A stretch of 25,372 bases of DNA from a virus: positions 1 to 25,372 of the IMG/VR virus record IMGVR_UViG_3300047356_001007; one strand, 5' to 3'. The translations under genes and the position numbers were made by a program. The notes below the pieces were generated by a model that saw only the letters and a program-made list of their open reading frames with translations, had not been told where the DNA came from and made no database searches. Below are positions 9,943 through 17,665 of this stretch, piece by piece. The stretch's first letter is position 1. Every line of letters starts with the position of its first letter.

Positions 9943-10632
9943 ATGGCAATACAAACTATCAATATTGGAACTATTGCAAACGACGGTACAGGTGATGATC
10001 TACGTGAAGCGTTTGTAAAAGTAAACAATAACTTTACAGAACTTAATGCTAGAAGTGGTGAATCAACTACTGTTGCTAACTTAGGCAGTGCTGGCGAAGG
10101 TGTGTTTGGTCAAATAAGTGGAACTGAACTACAGTTTAAAAAGATTATAGCAGGCACAGCAATAACACTTGCGGCTGATGCTAACGCTATTACAATTAAT
10201 AGTACATCAACAGGACTTCCTAGTGTACAAGTATTTGCAGACAATAATAATATTACACTAGATTCTAACGGTAATGCATTAACACTTGCAGGCGGTGGAA
10301 CTACTACAACAAATTTAAGCGGAACTACACTTACAATTAGCAGTGTAACTTCTGTACAGACTGATACAGATCCTAAACTTACAGCGACACTAAACGCACA
10401 GACAAATAACATTACTAACGTAGGTAACATGACTGGTAATGTACACGGTCTCGATATAAGAACATTTGATGGATTACAGCAATATCTAACATTAGATATG
10501 GGCGAAGCAGTTCCTACAGTGTTTACTAGTACATTAGAATATCTAGCACATAATTTAGCAATTGATTACGATAACGGAACTGAAACGTTTACAGCATCAA
10601 CGGCAGTCGAAGCAGATATGGGAACGCTATAG
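9943..10632 (+). CDS. Tail linker/fibre-associated protein, second AIQTINIG-type paralogue
   Basis: The 229-residue protein begins MAIQTINIGTIANDGTGDDL followed by REAF-K-N-NFTEL, closely matching the start of the protein at 5831. The remainder differs: a Thr/Asn-rich beta region (NNITLDSNGNALTLAGG) and a C-terminal part containing NITNVGNMTGNVHGLDIRTFDG and LTLDMGEAVPTVFTSTLEYL. It has a good AGGAG site at 9932-9936 and a late-type promoter octamer at 9918. No enzyme motif is seen. I infer a baseplate- or fibre-associated virion protein; the shared N-terminus suggests a common attachment partner. Confidence 0.7.
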   Translation: MAIQTINIGTIANDGTGDDLREAFVKVNNNFTELNARSGESTTVANLGSAGEGVFGQISGTELQFKKIIAGTAITLAADANAITINSTSTGLPSVQVFADNNNITLDSNGNALTLAGGGTTTTNLSGTTLTISSVTSVQTDTDPKLTATLNAQTNNITNVGNMTGNVHGLDIRTFDGLQQYLTLDMGEAVPTVFTSTLEYLAHNLAIDYDNGTETFTASTAVEADMGTL

Positions 10633-10642
10633 GGAGTTTTGC

Positions 10643-13600
10643 ATGGCGCAATTATGGACTGTTAATCCAGGGCACAACTTAGGTACATATCAAGAAAGTA
10701 TTACGCAAACTATTGCGTTACCAATTACAACTGGTTGTACTCTTTCGCTTATTAGCGGAAAGTTACCAGGTGGATTAAGAATCTCTGGTGATAACTTATT
10801 AGGCACCCCTTTTGAAGTAAACAGATTGAAAACGTTTAGATTTGTTCTTCGTGCAGTAAAAGGTAATGACAAAGAAGATATAACATTACAAATAACAATT
10901 GATGGTGCTGATTCTCCAGTTTGGGTTACAAATGAAGGGCCTTTACCTATTGGTCCTAATAATAGATTTTATATACTAGATAGTAGTCCATTAGATTTTC
11001 AACTACAAGTTATTGATCCTGACTTACCAGCAGGCGATACTATTGAATATTTTATTGCTGATAACGATGGCGAACTACCTCCAGGGATTACACTAGGAAG
11101 AACAACAGGTAAACTTACTGGAGTAGTTGATCCAATATTAGCATTAGAAAAAAGATCATCAAGTGGCTACTTTGATAGTAATGTATACGGATCTTTTCCA
11201 TTCGACTTTGGCGTAAAAAGTGCAAACGGTTTTGAAAGCTATTACTACGATACAACATTTTATGACTATGCTGTTCCTACTAGAAGCCCAAAAAAATTAA
11301 ATAGATACTACGAATTTACTGTAAGTGCTAGTGACAACATTGTAATTGCTAAACGTAAATTTCAAATCTATCTTGTAGGAGATGACTTCCTAAGATCAGA
11401 TAACACAATTATGCAACTTGCTACTGGGTTATTTACAGCAGACAATACGTATCTAAGAGCTCCTGTTTGGTTAACACCGAGCGACTTAGGATATCGTAGA
11501 GCAAACAACTATGTAACATTATTCCTTGACGTTTACGATCCTACTAGTAATACAGGTATTATTAGTTTTACAGTTAAAGATTCTAATGCAGACGGTAGTG
11601 CAAGTACATTACCACCAGGTATGTCTATTGATAGTACTTCAGGAGAAATTGCAGGACGTATTCCTTATCAACCAGCAGTTACTACAGAATATAAATTTAC
11701 TATTGAAGCCTTAAGACAAATTGGATCTAAAGAAACTACATCTACAGAATCACTTGCAAATAATATCGGAGTTGGAGAAACTTGGAGTGGTGCAGATAAT
11801 GTAGCATTTAGTGACTTTGCTGATAGTTTGTTTAACGGGTTAGGAGCAACAGGTTGGATTGTATTCAATGAAGTTCCTGTAACAGAAGCAGACTCGGGTG
11901 ATAACAAGAGTTATAAGGCAATTAATATTATTGGCAAGTCAGTATGGACTATAGAAAATGGCAGAGTAACATCTACATCAGCTGACAAAGCAAATACAAA
12001 AATTGAAGTAGGTAGTGTTGATTACTTAAGAGGGTCGTTTTTAGGAACTATTGCAAACATAGGTTACAAAACTTATGATGCATTTGGAGCAACTGTTGCA
12101 AATAAAGTTGTTACTATGTCGTTTTATAGTTTTACTAAAAGAACAACATCATTGTTTAATCCAACAGTAGCTAAAGATAAAGAATTTACAGTTAAACTAT
12201 TAGGCGAAGTTGAAAGTGCTATTACATGGAATACTTCAGCCGCACTAGGAAACTTAAGAGCTAACTTTGTTAGTACACTAAATGTTAGTGCAACAAGTAG
12301 TGTACCTAATGCTGTTGTATTATATACTTTAGACTCTGGAAAACTACCTCCAGGGCTTTCGTTAGCAATTGACGGACAGTTACAAGGTAAAATTAAACAA
12401 TTTGGTGAGCCAGGAAAGCCAGGACTTACTACTATTGACAAAGCTACAACACAAACAACATTTGACGGTGCAACAACTACTATTGACAGAAGTTATGTAT
12501 TCACTATAAAAGCACAAGACCAGTTTCAGTTTAGTGCAACAACAAGAACATTTACTATTACAACAACCGATCCAGATGATACTCTTTATAGTAGTGTATT
12601 AATGGTTCCTTTATTAAAACAAGCACAACGCAACACGTTTAGAAACTTTATATCAGACCCTACTATTTTTACACCAGGAAGCATTTATAGACCAAACGAC
12701 GAAACATTTGGATTACAACCACAAATTAAAATGTTAGCTTATGCTGGTATTGAAACAAAAAAGATTGGCGAGTTTGTTGCGGCAGTAGCTAAGAATCATA
12801 AAAGAAAAAAGTATAGACTTGGGGCTGTTAAAAAAGCAGTAGCTAAGAATCCAGGAAGTAATAGTTCTGTATACGAAGTAATATATGTAGATGTAATTGA
12901 CCCTGCAGAACCTGACGTAGGTAAAGGAAAAACAAAGACTGATTTTACTATTCAAACAAACAATGAAGTTACAGTAGATCAAATTCAGTACTCTGTTACA
13001 GATGATAATACTGGTGTAGGTACAGGACAAGGATTTTTTGACTTAGGACTACGAGGTGGTGATGGACTTAGTCCTGCTAATACAGGAACAATTTCTTTTT
13101 ATACTAGAATAGGACCTGTATCATTTGCTTCAGGTGGTAGTATTACAGTTGAACTACAAGATGGTACAACTATTAGCAGTCAAAGCATTGATGATAGTAT
13201 TAGTTCAGATCCATTAAGATTGCGTCCAATAACAAATACTATAAAAATTGATAGTGATGCTATAAAAATTAGTGACAGTAATGACCAAAGAAAGTATATT
13301 AGTAACATTACTAATATGAGAGATAGAATAAGAGCTATTGGTAAAAATCTTAGAGAGTTTTACCCTTTGTGGATGCGTACTGCACAAACAGCAGGACAAG
13401 CAGAACTAGGCTTTAAACTAGCAATACCACTATGTTACTGTAGACCAGGTGAAGCTGATAGTATAATACTTAACATTAACAATAGTAATTTTAACTTTAA
13501 ACAACTAGATATTGAAATTGAAAGATACAATATCGACAGTACAGATGGTAATAGTAACGAGCAGTATGTTCCGTTCGCAAACTACCAGTTCAATGTATAA
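10643..13600 (+). CDS. Large virion protein with repeated Ig-like (He_PIG-type) modules
   Basis: I place the start at ATG 10643 (MAQLWTVNPGHNLGTYQE) because AGGGAG at 10631-10636 lies six bases upstream. The frame also extends to a TTG at 10562, inside the previous gene, but that extension has no comparable site. The 985-residue protein has four copies of the putative-Ig signature LPPGL-x-G-x-L-x-G: GKLPGGLRI near 10760, GELPPGITLGRTTGKLTG near 11070, STLPPGMSIDSTSGEIAG near 11605 and GKLPPGLSLAIDGQLQGK near 12337. Each is followed by a beta segment such as YKFTIEA or YVFTIKAQD. The C-terminal third is Lys-rich, then mixed. Such modules in phages mediate protein or carbohydrate contacts on virion surfaces. 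Structural role likely, exact location unknown. Confidence 0.75.
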   Translation: MAQLWTVNPGHNLGTYQESITQTIALPITTGCTLSLISGKLPGGLRISGDNLLGTPFEVNRLKTFRFVLRAVKGNDKEDITLQITIDGADSPVWVTNEGPLPIGPNNRFYILDSSPLDFQLQVIDPDLPAGDTIEYFIADNDGELPPGITLGRTTGKLTGVVDPILALEKRSSSGYFDSNVYGSFPFDFGVKSANGFESYYYDTTFYDYAVPTRSPKKLNRYYEFTVSASDNIVIAKRKFQIYLVGDDFLRSDNTIMQLATGLFTADNTYLRAPVWLTPSDLGYRRANNYVTLFLDVYDPTSNTGIISFTVKDSNADGSASTLPPGMSIDSTSGEIAGRIPYQPAVTTEYKFTIEALRQIGSKETTSTESLANNIGVGETWSGADNVAFSDFADSLFNGLGATGWIVFNEVPVTEADSGDNKSYKAINIIGKSVWTIENGRVTSTSADKANTKIEVGSVDYLRGSFLGTIANIGYKTYDAFGATVANKVVTMSFYSFTKRTTSLFNPTVAKDKEFTVKLLGEVESAITWNTSAALGNLRANFVSTLNVSATSSVPNAVVLYTLDSGKLPPGLSLAIDGQLQGKIKQFGEPGKPGLTTIDKATTQTTFDGATTTIDRSYVFTIKAQDQFQFSATTRTFTITTTDPDDTLYSSVLMVPLLKQAQRNTFRNFISDPTIFTPGSIYRPNDETFGLQPQIKMLAYAGIETKKIGEFVAAVAKNHKRKKYRLGAVKKAVAKNPGSNSSVYEVIYVDVIDPAEPDVGKGKTKTDFTIQTNNEVTVDQIQYSVTDDNTGVGTGQGFFDLGLRGGDGLSPANTGTISFYTRIGPVSFASGGSITVELQDGTTISSQSIDDSISSDPLRLRPITNTIKIDSDAIKISDSNDQRKYISNITNMRDRIRAIGKNLREFYPLWMRTAQTAGQAELGFKLAIPLCYCRPGEADSIILNINNSNFNFKQLDIEIERYNIDSTDGNSNEQYVPFANYQFNV

Positions 13601-13604
13601 TGCT

Positions 13605-13612
13605 GATAAATA
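13605..13612 (+). promoter_or_regulatory. Candidate T4-type late promoter (GATAAATA)
   Basis: GATAAATA lies in the 33-base gap between the Ig-module gene and the gene at 13634, with GAGAGGA (13621-13627) as the following ribosome site. It is the same octamer, at a similar distance from the start, as at 9918 and 22899. It is one of the few true gaps in this module, which supports a regulatory reading. Confidence 0.55.
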
Positions 13613-13633
13613 ATAGCAACGAGAGGATAAACT

Positions 13634-14239
13634 ATGGCAAGTAATATTAGTGATACAGGAATTAACAGTGATTTTCCTATAGCGGGACAAGATAATGACT
13701 CGCAGGGATTTCGTGATAATTTCACAACAATTAAGGCAAACTTTGTAGCGGCAAAAACAGAAATTGAATCAATACAAACTAACGGTGCAGTAAAGAATGC
13801 AGATAATAATTTCTTAGGAAATACAATTAATAATGCAAACTTTCAAAATACTACTGAAACAGGATATATTGCAGGCGCAACAATTAATACTAGTCAAAAT
13901 GTTAACCTTGACAACGGTGCTTATCAAGAGTTTACAGTAGGTGCAGATATTACGCTTACTTTATCTAACTGGTCAAGTACACTAGCAAGAACAGGTAGAG
14001 TACGTTTACACATTAAAAGCGATCTTGCGGCAGGTAGTGCTACTAATAGAACTATTACACTTGCAAGTAATGCAGGCGGTGGAACTATTAAAACAAGTAG
14101 TAACTGGCCAACTAGTGATCTTACAGCAGTAATTGGTGCTCCAGATGTTGGTGAAGCATCTAAGTATTATGCATTTGACTTTGTAAGTTATGATAGTGGT
14201 GCAACTGTATGGGCTGAATACTTAGGTATCTATCAGTAA
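13634..14239 (+). CDS. Tail-associated structural protein, degenerate linker-type N-terminus
   Basis: The 201-residue protein has an N-terminal segment DTGINSDFPIAGQDNDSQGF followed by RDNFTTIKANF. This parallels the IG-AN-G-GD-LR-AF-K-N-NF motif of the genes at 5831 and 9943. The rest is beta-rich (YQEFTVGADITLTLSNW, GRVRLHIKSDL, NRTITLASNAGGG) and ends VWAEYLGIYQ, resembling small virion proteins common in marine T4-like phages. GAGAGGA at 13621-13627 is the ribosome site. The next gene starts one base after its stop. Structural role inferred; no catalytic motif. Confidence 0.65.
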   Translation: MASNISDTGINSDFPIAGQDNDSQGFRDNFTTIKANFVAAKTEIESIQTNGAVKNADNNFLGNTINNANFQNTTETGYIAGATINTSQNVNLDNGAYQEFTVGADITLTLSNWSSTLARTGRVRLHIKSDLAAGSATNRTITLASNAGGGTIKTSSNWPTSDLTAVIGAPDVGEASKYYAFDFVSYDSGATVWAEYLGIYQ

Positions 14240-14240
14240 G

Positions 14241-14480
14241 ATGCATCCGTTTGCAGAAGATACATCAGATATGACCGTATCGCAACTATACGATAAGATT
14301 ACAGAACTAACTTCAAAATATTTTGCAACCAATAATCCTCAGGTTCAACAACAAATTACAACGTTTATTGAATACTACAAGCAAGAAGCTCTTGTAAAAG
14401 AAGCCAAAATCCGAATTCAAGACAAAGAAAATCAACAAAATGGCGATTTAGATCTTGACAAACTGATTAATATCAGTTAA
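14241..14480 (+). CDS. Small hypothetical protein (79 aa), mostly helical
   Basis: Not recognised with certainty. The 79-residue product (MHPFAEDTSDMTVSQLYDKI...) is polar and rich in Gln, Lys and Glu with predicted helical character (VQQQITTFIEYYKQEAL and KEAKIRIQDKENQQ) and no Cys, signal peptide or membrane segment. It starts one base after the preceding stop, so it is probably translated by reinitiation with the structural gene at 13634. Similar short helical proteins occur beside tail genes in marine T4-like phages, but I cannot name a function. Confidence 0.6.
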   Translation: MHPFAEDTSDMTVSQLYDKITELTSKYFATNNPQVQQQITTFIEYYKQEALVKEAKIRIQDKENQQNGDLDLDKLINIS

Positions 14481-14489
14481 AATACATGT

Positions 14490-15020
14490 ATGCTTATGAA
14501 AACAGACTCACTCGGTATTCCGAGATTTAATAACAAAGACCTTGTCGACATGATTTATAGTGGAAACGCTGATAAGTGTCATGTAGTTCTCTGTGATGCA
14601 TCTGATGATGTAGAACAATTTAATGAGGCTATGGAAGAACAAGGCCTTAATAAACTACAAAAATATATTCCCTTAGATGTAGATCAAAAGACCTTTGATG
14701 GAGTATGTCAAGGTGAATGGTTTATGCCTGATGAGTATAAAGACATTAATGTTTATGAATATGTATTAGGTAAGGCAGAAACACCTTGTCCACAACATGT
14801 ACAAGATCGTATTTGGGAAGAAATGGAACAATACAAGCAACGTGATATGCACAACTTATTACGTTACATGATCTACTTAGTAGACTTTATGCGTGAAAAC
14901 AATATTGTATGGGGTGTAGGTAGAGGATCAAGTGTAGCAAGTTATGTGTTATATTTAATTGGTGTACATAAAATAGATTCAATCCAGTTTGACCTGGATT
15001 GGAGAGAGTTCTTGAGATAA
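14490..15020 (+). CDS. DNA polymerase III alpha (DnaE)-like fragment protein, lacking catalytic aspartates
   Basis: The 176-residue protein matches the DnaE region around the GRGS motif at its C-terminus: residues about 104-143 resemble the helix-rich segment ending NNIVWGV, residues 144-148 are GRGSS, then VASYVLYLIGVHKIDSIQFD and finally EFLR. In cellular DnaE this stretch reads GRGS-x-GSLVAY...DPL...LLFERFLNPER and is followed directly by the PDxDxDF catalytic motif. Here the stop falls right after EFLR, so no polymerase active site is present. The N-terminal 100 residues are unrecognised. The start is ATG 14490 or 14496; neither has a clear ribosome site. A regulatory, scaffold or decoy role at the host replisome is possible but speculative. 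The frame is clean and codon use resembles neighbours, so it is not obviously a decayed pseudogene. Confidence 0.7.
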   Translation: MLMKTDSLGIPRFNNKDLVDMIYSGNADKCHVVLCDASDDVEQFNEAMEEQGLNKLQKYIPLDVDQKTFDGVCQGEWFMPDEYKDINVYEYVLGKAETPCPQHVQDRIWEEMEQYKQRDMHNLLRYMIYLVDFMRENNIVWGVGRGSSVASYVLYLIGVHKIDSIQFDLDWREFLR

Positions 15021-15045
15021 GTAAGTATATAACCAGGAGAAGAAG

Positions 15046-15441
15046 ATGGCAGTAAAACAAACAGGTCGAAAACAATACAGATCAATGCAGGGTAAACCTG
15101 TTGATATGGATTTGTTAAGACAAAGAAACGAACTAACACCAGCAGTTGGTAACGTTCGTGTTAATGCTAGAGGCGACGAACTAGGCGCTGGCGGAAAGAT
15201 TATTAAAAAGCGTGAAGACGTTTTACGTGATTTTTATGAAGATAATGTTGAGCCTACACAGTTTGAAGCATCTGAAAAAGCACCAGTAGTAGAAGAGCCA
15301 GTAGTTGAAGCAACAGAAGTTGAAGCACCTAAGGCACGTTCTACTAAAGCAAAAGTAGGCCAAACAAAAGCTGAAGCAAAAGAAGAAGCTGATGAATGGG
15401 TAGAAGACGCAGACGGCAACTTTGTAAAAAGAGGTGACTAA
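15046..15441 (+). CDS. Conserved-looking hypothetical protein with acidic Ala/Glu-rich C-terminus
   Basis: Not assigned. The 131-residue protein has a basic N-terminus (MAVKQTGRKQYRSMQGKPVD, then MDLLRQRNELTPAVGN) and a Gly-rich centre (ARGDELGAGGKIIKKREDVLR). A low-complexity tail of Val/Glu/Ala/Lys (EEPVVEATEVEAPKARSTKA) follows, and it ends with DEWVEDADGNFVKRGD. The charge asymmetry suggests a DNA- or protein-binding accessory factor with a flexible arm. AGGAGAAG at about 15034-15041 gives a strong ribosome site. Its stop overlaps the start of the GroES-like gene (TAATG), so the two are translationally coupled. Confidence 0.6.
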   Translation: MAVKQTGRKQYRSMQGKPVDMDLLRQRNELTPAVGNVRVNARGDELGAGGKIIKKREDVLRDFYEDNVEPTQFEASEKAPVVEEPVVEATEVEAPKARSTKAKVGQTKAEAKEEADEWVEDADGNFVKRGD

Positions 15442-15899
15442 TGTCAATTGATTATCAAGCAATGGCCCAAGGCCGAAAAGGTATTCAAGGAAAGATTGAG
15501 GCAGAAAGTATTCGTCCAATCAGAAATAGAGTACTAGTACATAATATGCACTTTGGTGAACAAACTACTAAAGGTGGAATTATTATTAGAAGTGACGACG
15601 GTGAAACTAGAGGCATTTATCCACGTTGGGGACAAGTATATGCTAAAGGTCCAGAGAACAAAGATCCATACGAAGAAGGACATTGGATTTTAATTGAACA
15701 TGGACGTTGGACTAGAGGACTTGAACTTCATTTAGCAGGAGAACCTGTTACTATTAGGATGGTTGAAACTGAAAGTATTATTGGATGGAGTGAAGAAGCA
15801 CCATCAAATGATTTACGCATTGGTGAAGAAATGGATCTAAGCGGAGACAAAGCAAGACCGGAAGACTTTACAAACGCCCACGGGCAAATGAATCAATAG
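15441..15899 (+). CDS. GroES-like co-chaperonin (gp31-type candidate)
   Basis: Residues 24-118 follow the GroES fold pattern: IRPIRNRVLVHNM (first strand), a mobile-loop-like EQTTKGGIII (40-49), GQVYAKGPEN, EEGHWILIEHGRW and a final MVETESIIGWSEE strand. At 152 residues it is longer than GroES or T4 gp31, with extra N- and C-terminal tails. T4 gp31 replaces GroES on host GroEL to fold the major capsid protein, and this protein is expected to act similarly in the cytoplasm. Its start overlaps the upstream stop by one base. The match is at pattern level; an OB-fold protein is the main alternative. Confidence 0.65.
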   Translation: MSIDYQAMAQGRKGIQGKIEAESIRPIRNRVLVHNMHFGEQTTKGGIIIRSDDGETRGIYPRWGQVYAKGPENKDPYEEGHWILIEHGRWTRGLELHLAGEPVTIRMVETESIIGWSEEAPSNDLRIGEEMDLSGDKARPEDFTNAHGQMNQ

Positions 15900-15913
15900 A
15901 GAAAGTAAATAAA

Positions 15914-16333
15914 TTGAAGAATGTAGACTTAAACAAGTATAAAGATTTCGTGCGAGAAGTTACTAGTGGTGAATCACTATCAAGTATGCAGATGTATAAT
16001 CGTATAGTTGATATTGAAACAACTGAAAGTAAGATGGGCGTAAACATGTCATTGCTAATGACTGGGGCTATTGGTATTAGTGCAGAAGGTGGTGAGTTTA
16101 TGGAAATTATTAAGAAGTGTGTATTCCAAGGCAAGCCCATGGACGAAGATACACAATATCATGCAATGCGTGAGCTTGGTGATATTATGTGGTACTGGAT
16201 GAATAGTTGTACTGCATTAGGTGTTGACCCAAATGATGTTATTGCTGAAAATGTTAAAAAATTAGAAAAGCGTTATCCGGGCGGATCATTCGATCCTTAC
16301 TATTCAGAAAATAGACAAGAAGGCGACATCTAA
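15914..16333 (+). CDS. MazG-like nucleoside triphosphate pyrophosphohydrolase
   Basis: The 139-residue protein has the all-alpha NTP-PPase signature: E58-x-x-E61 (with E64) in ISAEGGEFMEIIKK and E87-x-x-D90 in HAMRELGDIMWYW, which coordinate Mg2+. These enzymes hydrolyse NTPs or dNTPs to the monophosphate and pyrophosphate. Marine phages commonly carry a mazG, proposed to affect ppGpp or to clean nucleotide pools. I place the start at TTG 15914: there is no in-frame ATG before residue 25, and the nearest ATG (15921) is out of frame. Only a weak GAGAAAG precedes it. The C-terminus (KRYPGGSFDPYYSENRQEGD) is typical of phage members. Confidence 0.85.
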   Translation: MKNVDLNKYKDFVREVTSGESLSSMQMYNRIVDIETTESKMGVNMSLLMTGAIGISAEGGEFMEIIKKCVFQGKPMDEDTQYHAMRELGDIMWYWMNSCTALGVDPNDVIAENVKKLEKRYPGGSFDPYYSENRQEGDI

Positions 16334-16334
16334 T

Positions 16335-16907
16335 TTGTTACCAATATTAACTGACGTAGACGGTGTACTTCTAGTATGGGAGGCATCCTTTAGTAAGTGG
16401 ATGGCTTCTAAAGGCTACACTGTAAAAACTCCAAACGTATACAAACAATCAACACGCTACGGACTAGAACAAGACCTAGCAGATAAGTTAGTATGTCAAT
16501 TTAACGAAAGTGCTTGGATGGGATATTTAGATCCCATGCCTGGTGCTGTTGAATATGTTGAGAGATTAGGAAGACGAGGTTACATCTTTGAATGTCTTAC
16601 TAGTCAAAGCGAAGATAAGTGTGCTGGCGACATACGTAGATATAATCTAGAACAAGTATTTGGTGATGAAGTAATTACAGACTGTACTTGTATTGCGACA
16701 GGTTCTGATAAGGACGAACACTTAAAAAAATGGAAGCCAGGACATTGGTGGATTGAAGATAAGCCTGAAAACTGTATTGCAGGACTTAAAGCAGGACATA
16801 AGCCTATCTTAATTACACATGAATACAACAAAGATTTTGAGCATGAAGGTGTAATAAGAGCTAATTCCTGGGAAGATATATACAATATTGTTACCAAAAC
16901 TGGTTGA
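16335..16907 (+). CDS. HAD-superfamily hydrolase, 5'(3')-deoxyribonucleotidase-like
   Basis: HAD motif I is LTDVDGVLL (Asp7 and Asp9), motif II is CLTSQ (89-90), and motif IV is the acidic pair in WWIEDKPEN (Glu141-Asp142). A lysine for motif III lies among SDKDEHLKK (residues 124-132). The size (190 aa) and cap layout fit phage 5'-nucleotidase-like HAD proteins that dephosphorylate nucleotides, which suits the adjacent MazG-like enzyme, but the substrate cannot be read. The start appears to be TTG 16335, directly after the mazG-like stop, with AAGAAGG (about 16316-16322) upstream. The TGA stop (16905-16907) is embedded in the -35 box of the promoter that follows. Confidence 0.8.
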   Translation: MLPILTDVDGVLLVWEASFSKWMASKGYTVKTPNVYKQSTRYGLEQDLADKLVCQFNESAWMGYLDPMPGAVEYVERLGRRGYIFECLTSQSEDKCAGDIRRYNLEQVFGDEVITDCTCIATGSDKDEHLKKWKPGHWWIEDKPENCIAGLKAGHKPILITHEYNKDFEHEGVIRANSWEDIYNIVTKTG

Positions 16908-16932
16908 CATTCCTACCTTAATACGCTATAAT
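16904..16932 (+). promoter_or_regulatory. Consensus sigma-70 promoter (TTGACA-N17-TATAAT)
   Basis: TTGACA at 16904-16909 and TATAAT at 16927-16932 are separated by exactly 17 bases, a full consensus match. The -35 box contains the stop codon of the upstream HAD gene. The first downstream ATG is at 16962, preceded by GGAG (16952-16955). The promoter should be read by unmodified host polymerase and therefore drive early expression of the block that starts with the small membrane protein and DexA-like gene. Confidence 0.88.
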
Positions 16933-16961
16933 GTATAAAATGAGATTATACGGAGTAGCAT

Positions 16962-17126
16962 ATGAAATTTCCAAAACCACAAACAAGTAGCATAGGCACA
17001 ACAGGCCTAGCTGGTGTAGCATTAATGACGTTGCATTTAACCGGTATGATTACAGGATGGGGATGGCCTATACTTTATATACTGCTTATCATAAGTGCAA
17101 TAGGTCAAGAAAATAGGAAAGGTTAA
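16962..17126 (+). CDS. Small membrane protein (54 aa)
   Basis: A short gene in the 218-base gap after the HAD gene. The ATG at 16962 has GGAG at 16952-16955, six bases upstream. The product starts MKFPKPQTSSIGTTGLAGVA and has one or two hydrophobic segments (about 15-30 and 33-48, including WPILYILLIISAIG), ending QENRKG. Its stop overlaps the ATG of the exonuclease gene by one base. As the first gene after a strong promoter it is likely made early. No known family recognised; a small inner-membrane protein acting on the host is an inference. Confidence 0.75.
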   Translation: MKFPKPQTSSIGTTGLAGVALMTLHLTGMITGWGWPILYILLIISAIGQENRKG

Positions 17127-17665
17127 TGGCAACACACGGAATGATTGACTTGGAGACACTTGGCGTTGAGCCAGATAGTGTTATTATTACTCTAGGTGCG
17201 GTAAAATTTGATCCGTTCAGTGATGCTGAACCCAATCATGGTTTGTATCTACGTTGTGACGTAGAAGAACAATCAGAAAAATATGGTCGGAGTATTGACG
17301 ACAATACATTAGCATGGTGGAGTAAACAAAAGCAAGAAATCCAAGACGAAGCCTTTGGAGATCATGAGCGAGTAAATATGGATAGCTTAACAAAACAACT
17401 TAACAAATGGTGTGTTGGAGTTGATTATCTATGGTGTCAAGGACCTTTATTTGATTATGCAATATTACAAAACTTATACAAGAACGTTGGCAAGCCTTGT
17501 CCGTGGAACTTTTGGCAAATTAGAGATAGTAGAACTGCGTTTGCAATGATGCCTAGTGATCCACGTAAAGCAATACAAGAGCAATTACACAATGCACTAG
17601 CAGATTGTTACTATCAAGCAAAATGCTTACAGCAAACATATAAACATTTCGGAATAACAAAATGA
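17126..17665 (+). CDS. dexA: DexA-like 3'-5' exonuclease (DEDDh family)
   Basis: The 179-residue protein has all DEDDh residues: Asp8 and Glu10 in MIDLETLG, Asp110 in CQGPLFDYAIL, and His155 with Asp160 in HNALADC. Overall order and length fit the T4 DexA/exoribonuclease-like group, which degrades single-stranded DNA or RNA from the 3' end. In T4, DexA is an accessory early exonuclease, fitting its place just behind the sigma-70 promoter. Substrate preference (DNA or RNA) cannot be decided from sequence. It overlaps the upstream small gene by one base, and the next small gene by four (ATGA). Confidence 0.87.
   Translation: MATHGMIDLETLGVEPDSVIITLGAVKFDPFSDAEPNHGLYLRCDVEEQSEKYGRSIDDNTLAWWSKQKQEIQDEAFGDHERVNMDSLTKQLNKWCVGVDYLWCQGPLFDYAILQNLYKNVGKPCPWNFWQIRDSRTAFAMMPSDPRKAIQEQLHNALADCYYQAKCLQQTYKHFGITK

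Noticed and set aside
10562-10642. N-terminal extension of the Ig-module gene to a TTG at 10562
   Set aside because: The extension lies inside the previous gene in another frame. AGGGAG six bases before ATG 10643 is a much better start.
581-15519. Many minus-strand open frames of 60-130 codons, for example 2201-2518, 3965-4360, 12124-12441 and 15223-15519
   Set aside because: They lie opposite certain plus-strand genes, lack good ribosome sites and show no family motifs. They are shadows of AT-rich codon usage.
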